The notes beneath the pieces are model-generated. The model worked only from the letters and a program-made list of their open reading frames with translations. It ran no database searches and was not told the origin of the DNA. A stretch of 64,000 nucleotides of DNA, taken from Paenibacillus elgii NBRC 100335 (GTDB lineage Bacteria > Bacillota > Bacilli > Paenibacillales > NBRC-103111). Both the position numbers and the translations under genes were made by a program. The stretch spans positions 1-64,000 of the forward strand of contig NZ_BIMB01000023.1 of NCBI RefSeq assembly GCF_004000865.1. The letters run 5' to 3'. This document shows positions 9,178 through 18,866 of this stretch, one piece after another. Position 1 is the stretch's first letter; every line of letters begins with the position of its first letter.

Positions 9178-9945
9178 ATGAATCATTCATTTACGGTATA
9201 CGAGCAGCAGATCCGGAAGCAGCTGATCGGGTGGGAAAAGGAACTGTTCAAGCCGCCCGGCATGTTCGAAAAAACGTCCAGAGCGCTGCAAACGCGTATC
9301 AACCAAGCCATACCCGAGAAAGTACATACGGCCATTACCGCAGCGGTCAAAGGCATTGTTCAGACAGCGTTGTTCAGCCTGGACTATATTCCGAAAAGCG
9401 AACCGCTCCAAGACATGAGCTTGGCGTCGCGCGATCACAAGGCCGAGGAGCTGATCGACTTTTACAAAAAGCTGGCGGCGGCGGAAGGCGCGGGGACGGG
9501 AGCCGGAGGAATACTGCTTGGGCTCGCGGATTTTCCGATCCTGATCGGCATCAAGATGAAGTTCTTGTTCGAGCTCGCCCACATTTACGGGCATTCGACG
9601 CTCGATTATCGCGAACGTTTGTACATTTTGCATGTATTTCAAGTCGCTTTCTCCAGCCAGAACAAAAAGCCCGAGCTGTACCGCGCCGTCGTGAATTGGC
9701 CGCAAACCGCCAAAACGCTGCCTTCTGCGGACTCGTACGCCCAGCATATCGATTGGAGGCAGCTGCAGCAGGAATACCGCGATACGATCGATTTCCGCAA
9801 ACTGCTGCAGCTTGTCCCCGGCATCGGAGCCGTCGTCGGGGCGTGGGCCAACTACGGCCTGCTTGAGGAGCTGGGGCAAGCCGGCATGAACTGCTACCGC
9901 CGGCGCTGGCTGGATGAGGCGGAGGAGAAAAGCGAGACAACTTAA
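9178..9945 (+). CDS. EcsC family protein
   Basis: The 255-residue protein fits the EcsC family: a helical N-terminus, a glycine-rich hydrophobic stretch GTGAGGILLGLADFPILIG at about residues 103-122, and a second hydrophobic segment LVPGIGAVVGAWANYGLL near the C-terminus. EcsC is the third gene of the B. subtilis ecs transporter operon and its own function is unclear. No ecsA or ecsB homologue is adjacent, so this is a stand-alone paralogue, probably membrane-associated. A cupin gene follows after 23 nt and may be co-transcribed. Confidence 0.85.
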   Translation: MNHSFTVYEQQIRKQLIGWEKELFKPPGMFEKTSRALQTRINQAIPEKVHTAITAAVKGIVQTALFSLDYIPKSEPLQDMSLASRDHKAEELIDFYKKLAAAEGAGTGAGGILLGLADFPILIGIKMKFLFELAHIYGHSTLDYRERLYILHVFQVAFSSQNKKPELYRAVVNWPQTAKTLPSADSYAQHIDWRQLQQEYRDTIDFRKLLQLVPGIGAVVGAWANYGLLEELGQAGMNCYRRRWLDEAEEKSETT

Positions 9946-9968
9946 GTCGAGGGAGAGGAACCGTAACC

Positions 9969-10334
9969 ATGAAAATCAGCAAAGCGAATGCACCGCATTA
10001 TATTTGGGGCGACCAATGCGACGGCTGGCATCTGGTTCAGCAGCCTGAGCTGAGCGTCATTCACGAGCGGATGCCCCCGCATACGGCCGAGGTCCGGCAT
10101 TACCATGAGCAGGCGCGCCAATTGTTTTTCGTGTTGACGGGAACGGCGGAGCTGGAGGTGGACGGCGAGCTCCATACCCTCGGTCCGCAGGAAGGCTGCG
10201 AGGTGCCGCCGGGTGTGCCGCATCAGATGAAGAACGTTTCCTCCGGGGACGTCGAGTTCCTTGTCGTCTCGCACCCTCAGACCCGGGGAGACCGGGTGGA
10301 AGCGCCGCCCTTGACGGAGCCGAAGCGGGACTAG
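9969..10334 (+). CDS. Small single-domain cupin protein
   Basis: The 121-residue protein is one cupin barrel. Motif 1 is HYHEQARQLFFVLTGTAEL and motif 2 is PPGVPHQMKN, supplying His residues for a metal site. Such small cupins may be sugar isomerases, dioxygenases or ligand binders, and the sequence does not decide which. GAGGA precedes the ATG by about 9 nt. It closely follows the EcsC-family gene. Confidence 0.85.
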   Translation: MKISKANAPHYIWGDQCDGWHLVQQPELSVIHERMPPHTAEVRHYHEQARQLFFVLTGTAELEVDGELHTLGPQEGCEVPPGVPHQMKNVSSGDVEFLVVSHPQTRGDRVEAPPLTEPKRD

Positions 10335-10422
10335 CCCACGGCCCACTCTGCGCTTCCCCGTATCACTGCCGGAGGCGCCGGAATACACTATACGACCGAT
10401 TCCAACATTAGGAGCATGTCGT

Positions 10423-11247
10423 ATGACCATCGCTTCCAACCGGGCCATCCAGTTGGCCGCTATCGTGTATCAGGCCATCCGGCAGTATAACAATAACGGA
10501 AAGTTCGAGCTGCCCCCCGGATATAAGCTGGCCGCCGTCCTGGGCAGCAAGGAGGTTCCATACCTCGGATTCATTCTCGAGTCCAGGAACTCGATCATCA
10601 TCGCGCTCCGCGGCACGGCGGCCGTATCCGAATTGAAGAGAGATTTGCAGTTCGATCAAATTCCGTTCCCTTTTGTCCGCAACGCCGGACTAACGCACCG
10701 CGGTTTCACGGAGCTGTACGCATCCGCGCTCCGCGAGCCGATTATGAGCTATTTGAACAAAGCTTCCCCAAAAAAAAGACTGTATTTGGCCGGCCACAGC
10801 ATCGGCGGCTCGCTCGTTACACTCTGCGCGCTCGACCTCGTCTATCATACGCCCTTCAAGCAGCCCGTAGTCTACACGTTCGGAGCTCCGAAGGTCGGTA
10901 ATCCTGATTTCGTCCGTCGGTTTAACAGACGAATTAAACACAGCACCCACATTGCCAACCGGTATGATCTCGTGCCGCTGCTGCCCCCCTCCTTCGACAA
11001 AACCGTATACCGGCATGTCCGGTACCGCTACGTGATCCGCTTCCAAAACAAAGGCCTAAAGGGAAGCCATTCGATCAAAAGCTATTACAAAGAGCTCGTG
11101 CGCCGACGCGCAGGCCGCAGCCGTCCATATTACAACGGCAGTCCGAAAGGCCTTTATTTGGCAGACGCATTAAATAGTTTAGCCCTGTCTTTATCAATCG
11201 ACTCCAAAACTTGTCGCGGCGTCGAGCCTCCCAGCATCATGTCCTGA
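10423..11247 (+). CDS. Class 3 lipase-family hydrolase with a C-terminus read from antisense sequence
   Basis: The 274-residue alpha/beta-hydrolase has the class 3 lipase nucleophile elbow AGHSIGGSL (Ser near residue 126), followed by TFGAPKVGN, the acid in NRYDLVPLL and the His in KGSHSIKSYY, so the triad is complete. There is no signal peptide, so it is probably intracellular or exported by another route. The last 31 codons lie antisense within the end of the convergent solute-binding protein gene. The lipase fold seems finished near residue 243, so the tail looks like read-through into foreign sequence at the edge of an AT-richer block. Confidence 0.85.
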   Translation: MTIASNRAIQLAAIVYQAIRQYNNNGKFELPPGYKLAAVLGSKEVPYLGFILESRNSIIIALRGTAAVSELKRDLQFDQIPFPFVRNAGLTHRGFTELYASALREPIMSYLNKASPKKRLYLAGHSIGGSLVTLCALDLVYHTPFKQPVVYTFGAPKVGNPDFVRRFNRRIKHSTHIANRYDLVPLLPPSFDKTVYRHVRYRYVIRFQNKGLKGSHSIKSYYKELVRRRAGRSRPYYNGSPKGLYLADALNSLALSLSIDSKTCRGVEPPSIMS

Positions 11248-12479
11248 ATGTATTTGCCGACCGTCGTGTTATCCCAGTACAACACCCCGTACTCCATATC
11301 CATGCCGTCACCTCCAGGTGCGTTTTCAAGGAGCGTTTTTCCACTCATTGTCGGTTTGGCCGGCACATCTACGAATGAAGGTGCAGGCTGAATATCAGGT
11401 CGCGCATCGTAATACTTTTTCAAATTATCCGGTCTTGCCAGGAAATCAAAAAATGCTTTCACGCTCTCCAAATTTTTGGAATCTTTATACGCTACGCGCA
11501 TATTGCCGCCTGCAGAATGAGAGAAAATATTGTTTCCCGTCATAGGGATAGGGAACATTCTCCAATCGGTTGCTTTTGAATCCGCAAACTTTTCAGCGAC
11601 TTCATTTTGATAGGAAGTGTAGCTCAGGAATGTCGCTGCCTGCTCGTTACCCATTGCCTCGTAGCTGGAATCCCAAGTATGCGAAATCGGATTTTCCCCA
11701 AAATATTGTTTGTCGTACATTTTCTTAAATTGTGTAAGGAAGGTTTCAAACTCCTTTACCTCCGCAAACTTGATCTGATTCGAATTCAGCTTCTCGTACA
11801 GGCCGGGATTGCGTTTTGCAGCAATAGGTCCCATTTGCGATAACCAAATGCCCCAGTGCCAAGATTCTTTTCCTGCTTCGTAAACAGGCGTAATGTTGTT
11901 GGCTTTTAAAGTGTCCAACGTTTTCGTAAATTCATCAAAGGTCTTGGGTACCGTTAAGTTATACTTTTCAAACATTTTCGTATTGTAAAGTATCCCCCAT
12001 CCATCTACGGACCAGGTCATAAAGCCCATTACCTTGCCGTTGATCGTACTGCCTGTTTTGGCATAGGGCACATATCTGGATACCCACTTCTCGTTCGACA
12101 AATCTGCAAAGTACTTATCCGGCAGAAATTTTTGCGCGCCTGCTCCGGCGTGGACCATAAAAATATCCGGCGCCTCTCCCGAAGCAAGCTTCGTTTTCAA
12201 AATGTTCGCATATTGATCGTCCGGAACGACTTGCATATTTACTTTAATGCCCGTTTCTCTCGTAAAAGCCTCATTCAGCTCCGAATCGATCTTGGACCCT
12301 TTGTTTAACCAGTTTTGTGAACCTACGTAGGTGATCGTTTTATCCTTAGCAGCGCCTTGTCCCTTGTTTTCCCTTTCGGTTGTTAGATCCTTTTGTGCAG
12401 AGCAGCCGATCAATCCCGAAATGCCGAGGAGTGACATCATACTAACTGCCAATACTTTTTGCCAATTTAGCTGACGCAT
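11154..12479 (-). CDS. Family 1 ABC-transporter sugar-binding lipoprotein
   Basis: The 441-residue protein begins with a lipoprotein signal ending in the lipobox LIGC. Mature features are those of family 1 carbohydrate-binding proteins: FTRETGIKVNMQVVPDDQY early, ASGEAPDIFMVHAG, and an alpha-helical second lobe. It would bind an oligosaccharide outside the membrane and deliver it to a permease. The start at 12479 is chosen because AAGGGG sits 7 nt upstream; the open frame extends 21 codons further without support. It is divergent from a YesM/YesN pair that may control it. No permease or ATPase gene is nearby, so its transporter partner must be elsewhere. Confidence 0.9.
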   Translation of the reverse strand: MRQLNWQKVLAVSMMSLLGISGLIGCSAQKDLTTERENKGQGAAKDKTITYVGSQNWLNKGSKIDSELNEAFTRETGIKVNMQVVPDDQYANILKTKLASGEAPDIFMVHAGAGAQKFLPDKYFADLSNEKWVSRYVPYAKTGSTINGKVMGFMTWSVDGWGILYNTKMFEKYNLTVPKTFDEFTKTLDTLKANNITPVYEAGKESWHWGIWLSQMGPIAAKRNPGLYEKLNSNQIKFAEVKEFETFLTQFKKMYDKQYFGENPISHTWDSSYEAMGNEQAATFLSYTSYQNEVAEKFADSKATDWRMFPIPMTGNNIFSHSAGGNMRVAYKDSKNLESVKAFFDFLARPDNLKKYYDARPDIQPAPSFVDVPAKPTMSGKTLLENAPGGDGMDMEYGVLYWDNTTVGKYIQDMMLGGSTPRQVLESIDKDRAKLFNASAK

Positions 12480-12622
12480 AAACGAACCCCTTAATTCATA
12501 TTGTATTTTTTGAGATACACCCTTATTATTAAGGTTATACAAAAATTAGTAAATAAAGGAATCTATTATTGAATGTGTATGAAATTTACTTCCAAGGCAA
12601 CTCGATCGGATGATCGAAGGAA

Positions 12623-14458
12623 ATGAAACAGATCAGAACGGTGCAATCTAAACTTTTTTTGGTATACGCCAGCCTCATTACCCTGCTTATTGTCATTTTT
12701 GTAACTTCATTTTATTTATACGTTTCTAGCGCGTTAGAGAAAAAAGCCTCCGAATCCATTCATCAGCTGTCTCTTAACATTTCGGATAAATTTGATGTTG
12801 AGTTAAAAGGCATGGATGCCATTGCCGGGAGAATCATTACATCTGATAGTTTAAGAACCTATTTTTTCGAAAGCACTGACAGCCCTTATAAGGAACTGAA
12901 TAACGGAAGGAATATATCCAACACTTTATTTTCCATTACCGGTTATCCATTTGAATTTTATCAAATTAATATTTTTCGGACCAACGGCAAGCTTATACAA
13001 TTTGGCAAAAACTTCAATATGTCTCAACTGTCTCCCTATACGATACAGAGCCAGGTATGGGTCAACCTTACACTCAAAGAGGACGGGCGGAAAACCGTCA
13101 TTCCTCCGCGCATTAACGACTGGGATCAATCAAATACGATTGTCCTTTCCGTCAGCAGGGCTTTCTCAGAGGTTTTGGGCAAACAGCTTGATAGCATCGT
13201 GGAGGTCCAGCAGGATTTCAGCGTTTTTCAAAATTTAGTCAATCGATCGATTACGATTCCTGGCGAAGAAATCTCTCAACCGACCAAGGTATACGTTTAT
13301 GACAAGAACGGCGCGTTGATTTATCCGTTTTCCGAAGGCATCCCCCCAGACGAGACCTATTGGAATGACGTGAAGGGTCTTGCCAATCCGAGCGGTATTG
13401 TGAAGCCGGACGATCCCTGGATTATGCCGGGGAATTCCACCAGGCCTTCGGAAATCATCGCCTATTCGCGATCCGAATTCAGCGGCTGGACCGTGCTGCT
13501 CGTCGAATCCGAACCCGCTTTATTGCAGCCGGTAAAAGCATTCCGGAATCAAATCGTTTTGATCGGGATCGCCGCACTTCTGATCACGATGATTTTGACC
13601 TACTATATGTCCAAAGGCCTGACCATCCCACTTCAAGCCATACGCAAGTCCATAGCCAACCTGAGCCTGCAAACGTTGCCGCCAGCAACAATGCCTGCCC
13701 CTCCCTCCGATCTGAACGAACTGGAGGAACTGAACGCAGCTTTTGTGCAAATGTGTAAAAGACTCGAAGAGTCGCTTCACGAGGCCGTTGAGGCCAGGTC
13801 ACAGGAAATAAAAGCTCGAATGCTTGCCCTGCAAGCCCAGATGAATCCGCATTTTCTATATAACACGTTAACTATCATTAGTATCAAAGCGGAAAACAAT
13901 CGTCAAACGGAAATTGTAAAAATGTGTAGCGATCTATCCGGCATGTTAAGATATATTGCTATCGATGGCTCAATTCCCGTCACGATGGAGCAGGAATTGG
14001 ACTATACCGTGAAGTATCTGGATTTGATGAGGACCCGTCATATCCATCAGTTTTCATGCAGCATCGAAATACCGGCGGAAATGAACCAAGTGCGCGTACC
14101 GCGTCTTATCCTGCAGCCCATCGTCGAAAACTGCTTTAAACACGCTTTCAATAAAAGACCTCCTTGGCATATTCAAATTAAGGGTAAAATGTGCGACAAC
14201 GGCTGGGAAATTATCGTTTCGGATAACGGTATCGGATTTGACGACCAGGTTTTAACAAGTATTTTAACAAAAATCAACAATGCTGAGCCGGGAATTGAAG
14301 TTGATGATGATTTTCCTCATATCGGGTTGCTGAATATTTTTCATCGCTTGAAGTTATTTTATGGGGACAAGGCCTTCTTTCAGTTATTAAATAAAACTGA
14401 GGAGGGTGCGGAAGTTAAGATTGGGGTATCCGATCCAAGGGAGAATATTTATGCCTAG
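12623..14458 (+). CDS. YesM-type membrane sensor histidine kinase
   Basis: The 611-residue protein has a membrane segment at about residues 11-33, an extracellular sensing region to about residue 290 (Cache-like in layout), a second membrane segment near 305-325, a HAMP linker, and a His_kinase core with LQAQMNPHFLYNTL where His410 is the phosphate acceptor. An ATPase domain follows with LILQPIVENCFKHAF (N box) and VSDNGIGFD (G1). It should sense an extracellular sugar or envelope signal and phosphorylate the next gene product. The stop overlaps the start of the regulator gene by 8 nt. It is divergent from the sugar-binding lipoprotein, its likely target. Confidence 0.92.
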   Translation: MKQIRTVQSKLFLVYASLITLLIVIFVTSFYLYVSSALEKKASESIHQLSLNISDKFDVELKGMDAIAGRIITSDSLRTYFFESTDSPYKELNNGRNISNTLFSITGYPFEFYQINIFRTNGKLIQFGKNFNMSQLSPYTIQSQVWVNLTLKEDGRKTVIPPRINDWDQSNTIVLSVSRAFSEVLGKQLDSIVEVQQDFSVFQNLVNRSITIPGEEISQPTKVYVYDKNGALIYPFSEGIPPDETYWNDVKGLANPSGIVKPDDPWIMPGNSTRPSEIIAYSRSEFSGWTVLLVESEPALLQPVKAFRNQIVLIGIAALLITMILTYYMSKGLTIPLQAIRKSIANLSLQTLPPATMPAPPSDLNELEELNAAFVQMCKRLEESLHEAVEARSQEIKARMLALQAQMNPHFLYNTLTIISIKAENNRQTEIVKMCSDLSGMLRYIAIDGSIPVTMEQELDYTVKYLDLMRTRHIHQFSCSIEIPAEMNQVRVPRLILQPIVENCFKHAFNKRPPWHIQIKGKMCDNGWEIIVSDNGIGFDDQVLTSILTKINNAEPGIEVDDDFPHIGLLNIFHRLKLFYGDKAFFQLLNKTEEGAEVKIGVSDPRENIYA

Positions 14459-16013
14459 TGGCTACACATTCAAAGTACTGGTTGCTGAAGACGAGCAAAC
14501 GATTCTTGAACACATTGTTGAAAAAATAGGATATACCGACCCCAGCTTTCATGTCATTGCCACAGCTACGAACGGGGAAGACGCGCTGGAGCTTGTGGAA
14601 CAACATAGACCGGATGTATTATTTACTGATGTGAAAATGCCGCTAATGGATGGGATTGAATTAATACGCCTTGTGAAAAAGCTTTTCCCTGAAATTCATG
14701 TCGTCATCTTAAGCGGCTTCGACAATTTCACCTTCGTGCAGCAGGCCCTTAAATTGGGAGTGTCTGATTATCTGCTGAAACCGATAATATCGGAAAACCT
14801 GCGGGATACGCTGCATGAGATCAAGGGCAAACTTGAACAACGCAATATGATTCTCGAAAGAGCGATCATCACGCAAGATTTGAACGGAATTCACCCGGTT
14901 CATTCGGAACATTCCGCCTTGCAAAACGAGATGTTTGTGCTGCACCTTATTTGTCTGGGCAATCTGTACAGGTATGCAGCCAATGAATTGGATACGCATA
15001 GCCTAAGCAAAATTTGGGGCATGTTGGAGTGGTCACAGCTACTGAATGACGATCGTCGGTCAACAACAAAATGGTGGGTCATTGACGAGAAAAATGATAA
15101 CGTCAAGTTCCTTATTACGACGACAAATCCTAACCAAAGCGAATCGACAGTGAATAAGACGCTGGAAATTCAAAAAGGAATCTCTCGATTCATGAAGGAC
15201 GCTTTTTCGGTAACTTTGTGTACCCATCTTATTCCTGTTCCATTCGGTGAATTGTGGGAAATGTCCCAGTCCCTCAGAAAATGCCTGGGCAAATTTCTTG
15301 TGCCTTGCCAATCGTCGATTATTACGTTTGGAGACTTGCCGCAGCATCAAGATATGAACAGTTACCTGGATCAGGTAACTTTGAACGCCATCCAAATGCT
15401 TGTTAAACAGCGAAAGTTTGATCAACTCGTACAGGAGCTGGCGCGGCTTTTTGAAGGATGGAAGCAAAACAATTTGACGCAGGAAACATTAGAAAGGGCG
15501 TTAGTTCAGATCGTTAGGTTCATTTTTCTGCATTTGGAGGAACATAATCAAACCGCGGTCGAGATTGAAGCGAGGATTTACAGTATTGTGGCGACCACCA
15601 ATCATATCGACACGTTATACCAAGACATTCTGCAATTGATCGGAGAACACCTGCCTGTACACCAAAAACTTGATTCAGCCAAAGAATTGTACATGCGGCT
15701 TGAAGAATATATTCGTCTTAACTTCACCAAGCCAATTAACGTAGAGCATTTAGCCAACAAATTCCAATTCAACGCCTCATACATTAGCCGGGTATTCAAG
15801 AAATATCAAGGAGTGCCTCCTTTGCAGCACCTCATTTCAATGCGCATTCAAGAGGCCAAACGTTTAATCAAAGAAAAGCCCGAACTGGATTTTAAAGATA
15901 TATCCGAAATTATTGGCTTTAACAATCAGCATTACTTCAGCAAAGTATTTCGAAGCCGGGTAGGACTAAATCCGTCCGAGTATCGGGATTTGATGAAAAG
16001 CAATAGACCGTGA
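14451..16013 (+). CDS. YesN-type response regulator with AraC DNA-binding domain
   Basis: The 520-residue protein has an N-terminal receiver domain with the acidic pair in VAEDEQ and phospho-acceptor Asp60 in LFTDVKMP, a long poorly conserved middle, and a C-terminal AraC double helix-turn-helix (FNASYISRVFKKYQG and DISEIIGFNNQHYFSKVF). ATG 14451 is chosen because GGGAG stands 7 nt upstream and it overlaps the kinase stop by 8 nt; an upstream in-frame GTG at 14406 lacks a ribosome site. It probably activates the sugar-binding lipoprotein gene and perhaps the secreted glycosidase-like gene downstream. A bidirectional terminator separates it from that gene. Confidence 0.92.
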   Translation: MPSGYTFKVLVAEDEQTILEHIVEKIGYTDPSFHVIATATNGEDALELVEQHRPDVLFTDVKMPLMDGIELIRLVKKLFPEIHVVILSGFDNFTFVQQALKLGVSDYLLKPIISENLRDTLHEIKGKLEQRNMILERAIITQDLNGIHPVHSEHSALQNEMFVLHLICLGNLYRYAANELDTHSLSKIWGMLEWSQLLNDDRRSTTKWWVIDEKNDNVKFLITTTNPNQSESTVNKTLEIQKGISRFMKDAFSVTLCTHLIPVPFGELWEMSQSLRKCLGKFLVPCQSSIITFGDLPQHQDMNSYLDQVTLNAIQMLVKQRKFDQLVQELARLFEGWKQNNLTQETLERALVQIVRFIFLHLEEHNQTAVEIEARIYSIVATTNHIDTLYQDILQLIGEHLPVHQKLDSAKELYMRLEEYIRLNFTKPINVEHLANKFQFNASYISRVFKKYQGVPPLQHLISMRIQEAKRLIKEKPELDFKDISEIIGFNNQHYFSKVFRSRVGLNPSEYRDLMKSNRP

Positions 16014-16018
16014 TGCCA

Positions 16019-16062
16019 AAAAGACAAAGAGCCCCTCATGGAGCGCTTTGTCTTTGTCTTTC
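16019..16062. terminator. Bidirectional intrinsic terminator
   Basis: AAAGACAAAG (16020-16029) and CTTTGTCTTT (16046-16055) pair perfectly, with U-rich tracts available on both strands. It serves the regulator on the plus strand and the convergent secreted glycosidase-like gene on the minus strand. Confidence 0.8.
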
Positions 16063-16066
16063 TTCA

Positions 16067-18499
16067 TTACTTGATTAACTTCGCTTCCGCCCAATCCGCA
16101 TGATCATTCGTGATACCGTCTCCGTTGTCGGTTACCACAAGTCTCAACGTATTTTTTCCAGTAACGTTCACAGTGATATTTACCGGTGTATCACCGCTTT
16201 TCATCGCTGCTGTGTTCTCAAAAGCCGGCGTGGTATTATTGTCAAGAAAGACTTGGAACTTGACGGTACCATAACCAGTAGCCACTTCATCGTCAACCCC
16301 TACGGTTGCAGTAAATGTAGTATACTCCCCATTTAAGTTGTAGCGGATTTCACTATTCGCATGGGTTCCGATTCCTTTGGCATACGTCTTGTTTTTCAGC
16401 TTCAAAATATGATTGTCGATACTTCGGTCCAAATTCATTTTTCCATTAACGATTGTCGGATTCATATCACTTAAGTAGTAAGGCGCTTCTACAGTAACAC
16501 TCGTACCTGCTGGAACCGAAATCGTTACATAAGATACATTCTTACCATTCAAATCTTTATGACCTGCCGCTTGTGTACTGGTTGTCGTACCGTTGATAAC
16601 TTCCAAATGACTGGAATTCACATAGAATTGAGCCTCCCAGTTAATAGCAGCACCAGAATTGTTTGTTAATGTCGTTTTGTAATTTCCGTCATGACGTACT
16701 TTCAGGTCGTTGCCACCGATGCGAACATGATTCGCTTGCACCCAAGGAACTTCACTCGTAAGCCTCGGCACGGTAGCCACTTTTTGATTTGGCGCATCAG
16801 GTTGAACGCCCATCATACCGGTGATTGTGTTCGAAACGAACGTGAATGAAACTTCCGGATACGGATTCCGGTCTTGCATGAGATTTTTCATCCATTTCCA
16901 AGCCAAATCATTTTTTCCATGTAAGTAGAACATCTCGGGAATATACGTTTTCGCCTCGACATTTAGTTGCTTTGCCGTAATCGATTGATCGATGAAGTTC
17001 AAATAAGAATCCGTTCTTGCTCCCTGATCGGTAATCAACTTCAACGGCATAAAGAAGCTGTTTTCGTGACCAAAATCTGTTTTGGGGGTACCGTTTATGG
17101 TGAAGCCCCGAACATACCTTTGATCGGTGTTGGAGTACCAGTTGTTTGCGAAATGAGAGCGCAGATTGTTAGCTTTGGTCAAGTAAGTTGTGGCGCCTGT
17201 TGCATCTCCGCGCGCCTCCAAAATTTTGGAATAAGCAAGCAGAGCTTGATATTGGCTGCCAATGCCGTCTCCGGATTCAAACAATTTGTCGGGGCCTTGA
17301 GGATCAAACTCGTGATAAGTGGCTAGCTGCTTCGTTTCGTCTGCAACGCCGTTATGATTTTGATCCTGATTATTCATAAAATTTGTAAGTGTGTTGGTAT
17401 AATAAGTGTATAGCTCACTATTGGGGTCTACCGTACCATCGTCTTTAAGTCCTATCCATTTCTTTTGACCTGTCCATAAATACTGCTCGTAGCCTTTCTG
17501 TACGATCTCAAAAGGAAAAGGCAGCTCGCGATATTCCTTATCCATATAATAGCCATTGCCGAAGAAGTCGAATGACCAATAGGGCCAATATGGATTTGAC
17601 GTATTGCTCTTGGTTGATTTGGCAAATGCATTAAACATAGAATAGTTTTGATTATCCATGTTCAGTAAATGTCCTGCTGCTGATTGATGTGCGATATCTC
17701 GGACGCAAAAGGCCTCTCTGAAATGAGTAATAGAGTCAGCATAAGATCCCCAGTAGGCAGGAATGAGCGGCGGGGTGTAATTTGCTTTATATACTCCGGC
17801 ATTCACCCAATCCGCATGATCGTAGTCGATACCGTCTCCGGCATCGGTCACTCTCAACTTCAATACATTTACACCGGTGACGTTTACATCTACTGGTTTC
17901 GCTGCATCGCCGCCGATCATCTTACCGCTATCGAAAGCCGGGGTCGTAGCATTGTCGAGAAACACCTGAAAATGGACGGATCCCTTGCCAGCGCCCACTT
18001 CATTGTCTACACCTACGTTTGCCGTAAATCTGGTATATTGTCCATTCAAATTGTAAACAATGTCGCCGTTTGCATGGGTCCCGAGACCTTTTCTGACAGC
18101 TGGAAATGTAACGCCATTTAACTTCAATTCATTATTTTCCACACTTCTATCTTTACGAACTTCACCCCAACCGCTCCTTGTTGCGTCTTTTACCCAATCT
18201 AAATCACTTAGATACACGAAGCCTATGTATAAATTTTTGACTCGGGGATCTTCACATCCATCGGTTGTTGTACAACCGACGCTTTGCCGGGCTGCTTTGA
18301 TATTATCCAGCGTAGCATCGAGACTAAGAGCTCGGGCTTTCGCCCAATTAAAATAGTCATTCAAGCTTGTGTTACCGGACGTCAGCGTCAAATCACTACT
18401 GGCTGCTTGGGCAGGGACAGGAGCTACATTTGACAGCATGCCTGTCACCATCGATGCAATCAAGACAACCTTTTTCACTTCTCTTGCTTTTCGTAACAT
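16067..18499 (-). CDS. Secreted six-hairpin-glycosidase-like protein flanked by two NPCBM domains
   Basis: The 810-residue protein has a signal peptide ending near AQAAS. The first NPCBM-type carbohydrate-binding domain (about residues 80-245) contains KGLGTHANGDIVYNLNG and DAGDGIDYDHADWV. The middle (about 250-660) looks like an (alpha/alpha)6 glycosidase core, with FREAFCVRDIAHQSAAGH, FDFFGNGYYMDKEYR and LATYHEFDPQGPDK. A second NPCBM domain (about 690-810) contains KGIGTHANSEIRYNLNG and DNGDGITNDHADWAEA. It probably attacks an extracellular polysaccharide; the exact GH family cannot be fixed by eye. GGAGGAG lies 5 nt before ATG 18499. It neighbours the sugar-binding lipoprotein and two-component pair in the same AT-richer block. 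Confidence 0.85.
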   Translation of the reverse strand: MLRKAREVKKVVLIASMVTGMLSNVAPVPAQAASSDLTLTSGNTSLNDYFNWAKARALSLDATLDNIKAARQSVGCTTTDGCEDPRVKNLYIGFVYLSDLDWVKDATRSGWGEVRKDRSVENNELKLNGVTFPAVRKGLGTHANGDIVYNLNGQYTRFTANVGVDNEVGAGKGSVHFQVFLDNATTPAFDSGKMIGGDAAKPVDVNVTGVNVLKLRVTDAGDGIDYDHADWVNAGVYKANYTPPLIPAYWGSYADSITHFREAFCVRDIAHQSAAGHLLNMDNQNYSMFNAFAKSTKSNTSNPYWPYWSFDFFGNGYYMDKEYRELPFPFEIVQKGYEQYLWTGQKKWIGLKDDGTVDPNSELYTYYTNTLTNFMNNQDQNHNGVADETKQLATYHEFDPQGPDKLFESGDGIGSQYQALLAYSKILEARGDATGATTYLTKANNLRSHFANNWYSNTDQRYVRGFTINGTPKTDFGHENSFFMPLKLITDQGARTDSYLNFIDQSITAKQLNVEAKTYIPEMFYLHGKNDLAWKWMKNLMQDRNPYPEVSFTFVSNTITGMMGVQPDAPNQKVATVPRLTSEVPWVQANHVRIGGNDLKVRHDGNYKTTLTNNSGAAINWEAQFYVNSSHLEVINGTTTSTQAAGHKDLNGKNVSYVTISVPAGTSVTVEAPYYLSDMNPTIVNGKMNLDRSIDNHILKLKNKTYAKGIGTHANSEIRYNLNGEYTTFTATVGVDDEVATGYGTVKFQVFLDNNTTPAFENTAAMKSGDTPVNITVNVTGKNTLRLVVTDNGDGITNDHADWAEAKLIK

Positions 18500-18866
18500 T
18501 AAAACTCCTCCTCGTAATATGAATTTAAGCTGAGTCGTTGAATTCCAGCATGCACCCCCTTTCAATCTTCCACAATTTGGTTATTAATGGTATATAGATC
18601 ATTTTCAGGAATCATTAAGTTAAGTATAGTAGCAAAACATTCGCTGTTAAATGTCGTTTCTTGACTACTTTATTTATACTTTTTTTACTTGTGCATTTTT
18701 GAGCTCTTGAGGTACAAGGATTTCTGAACATTAAAAAGAGACTTCCCCCGACTTGGAGAAGTCTTCAAGCGAACAAACCTGAAAACAACCAAGCAAGTGA
18801 AGTCAATTGAATCGTAGATGTATTGAATGGGGGATTGATAAAACGGAAATGTAAAGCCGATATGGC
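18500..18866. other. Intergenic region between the glycosidase-like gene and the VOC gene
   Basis: This AT-rich spacer of 367 bp holds the leader of the glycosidase-like gene and a terminator for the convergent-side VOC operon. A 64-codon open frame inside it has no ribosome site and no recognisable product. A TTGACT-like box near 18661 is followed by no plus-strand gene. Confidence 0.6.
18733..18764 (-). terminator. Intrinsic terminator of the PadR-MGT-VOC operon
   Basis: On the minus strand AGACTTC and GAAGTCT pair around a C-rich/G-rich inner stem and are followed by CTTTTT. It lies about 100 nt after the VOC stop codon. Confidence 0.75.
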
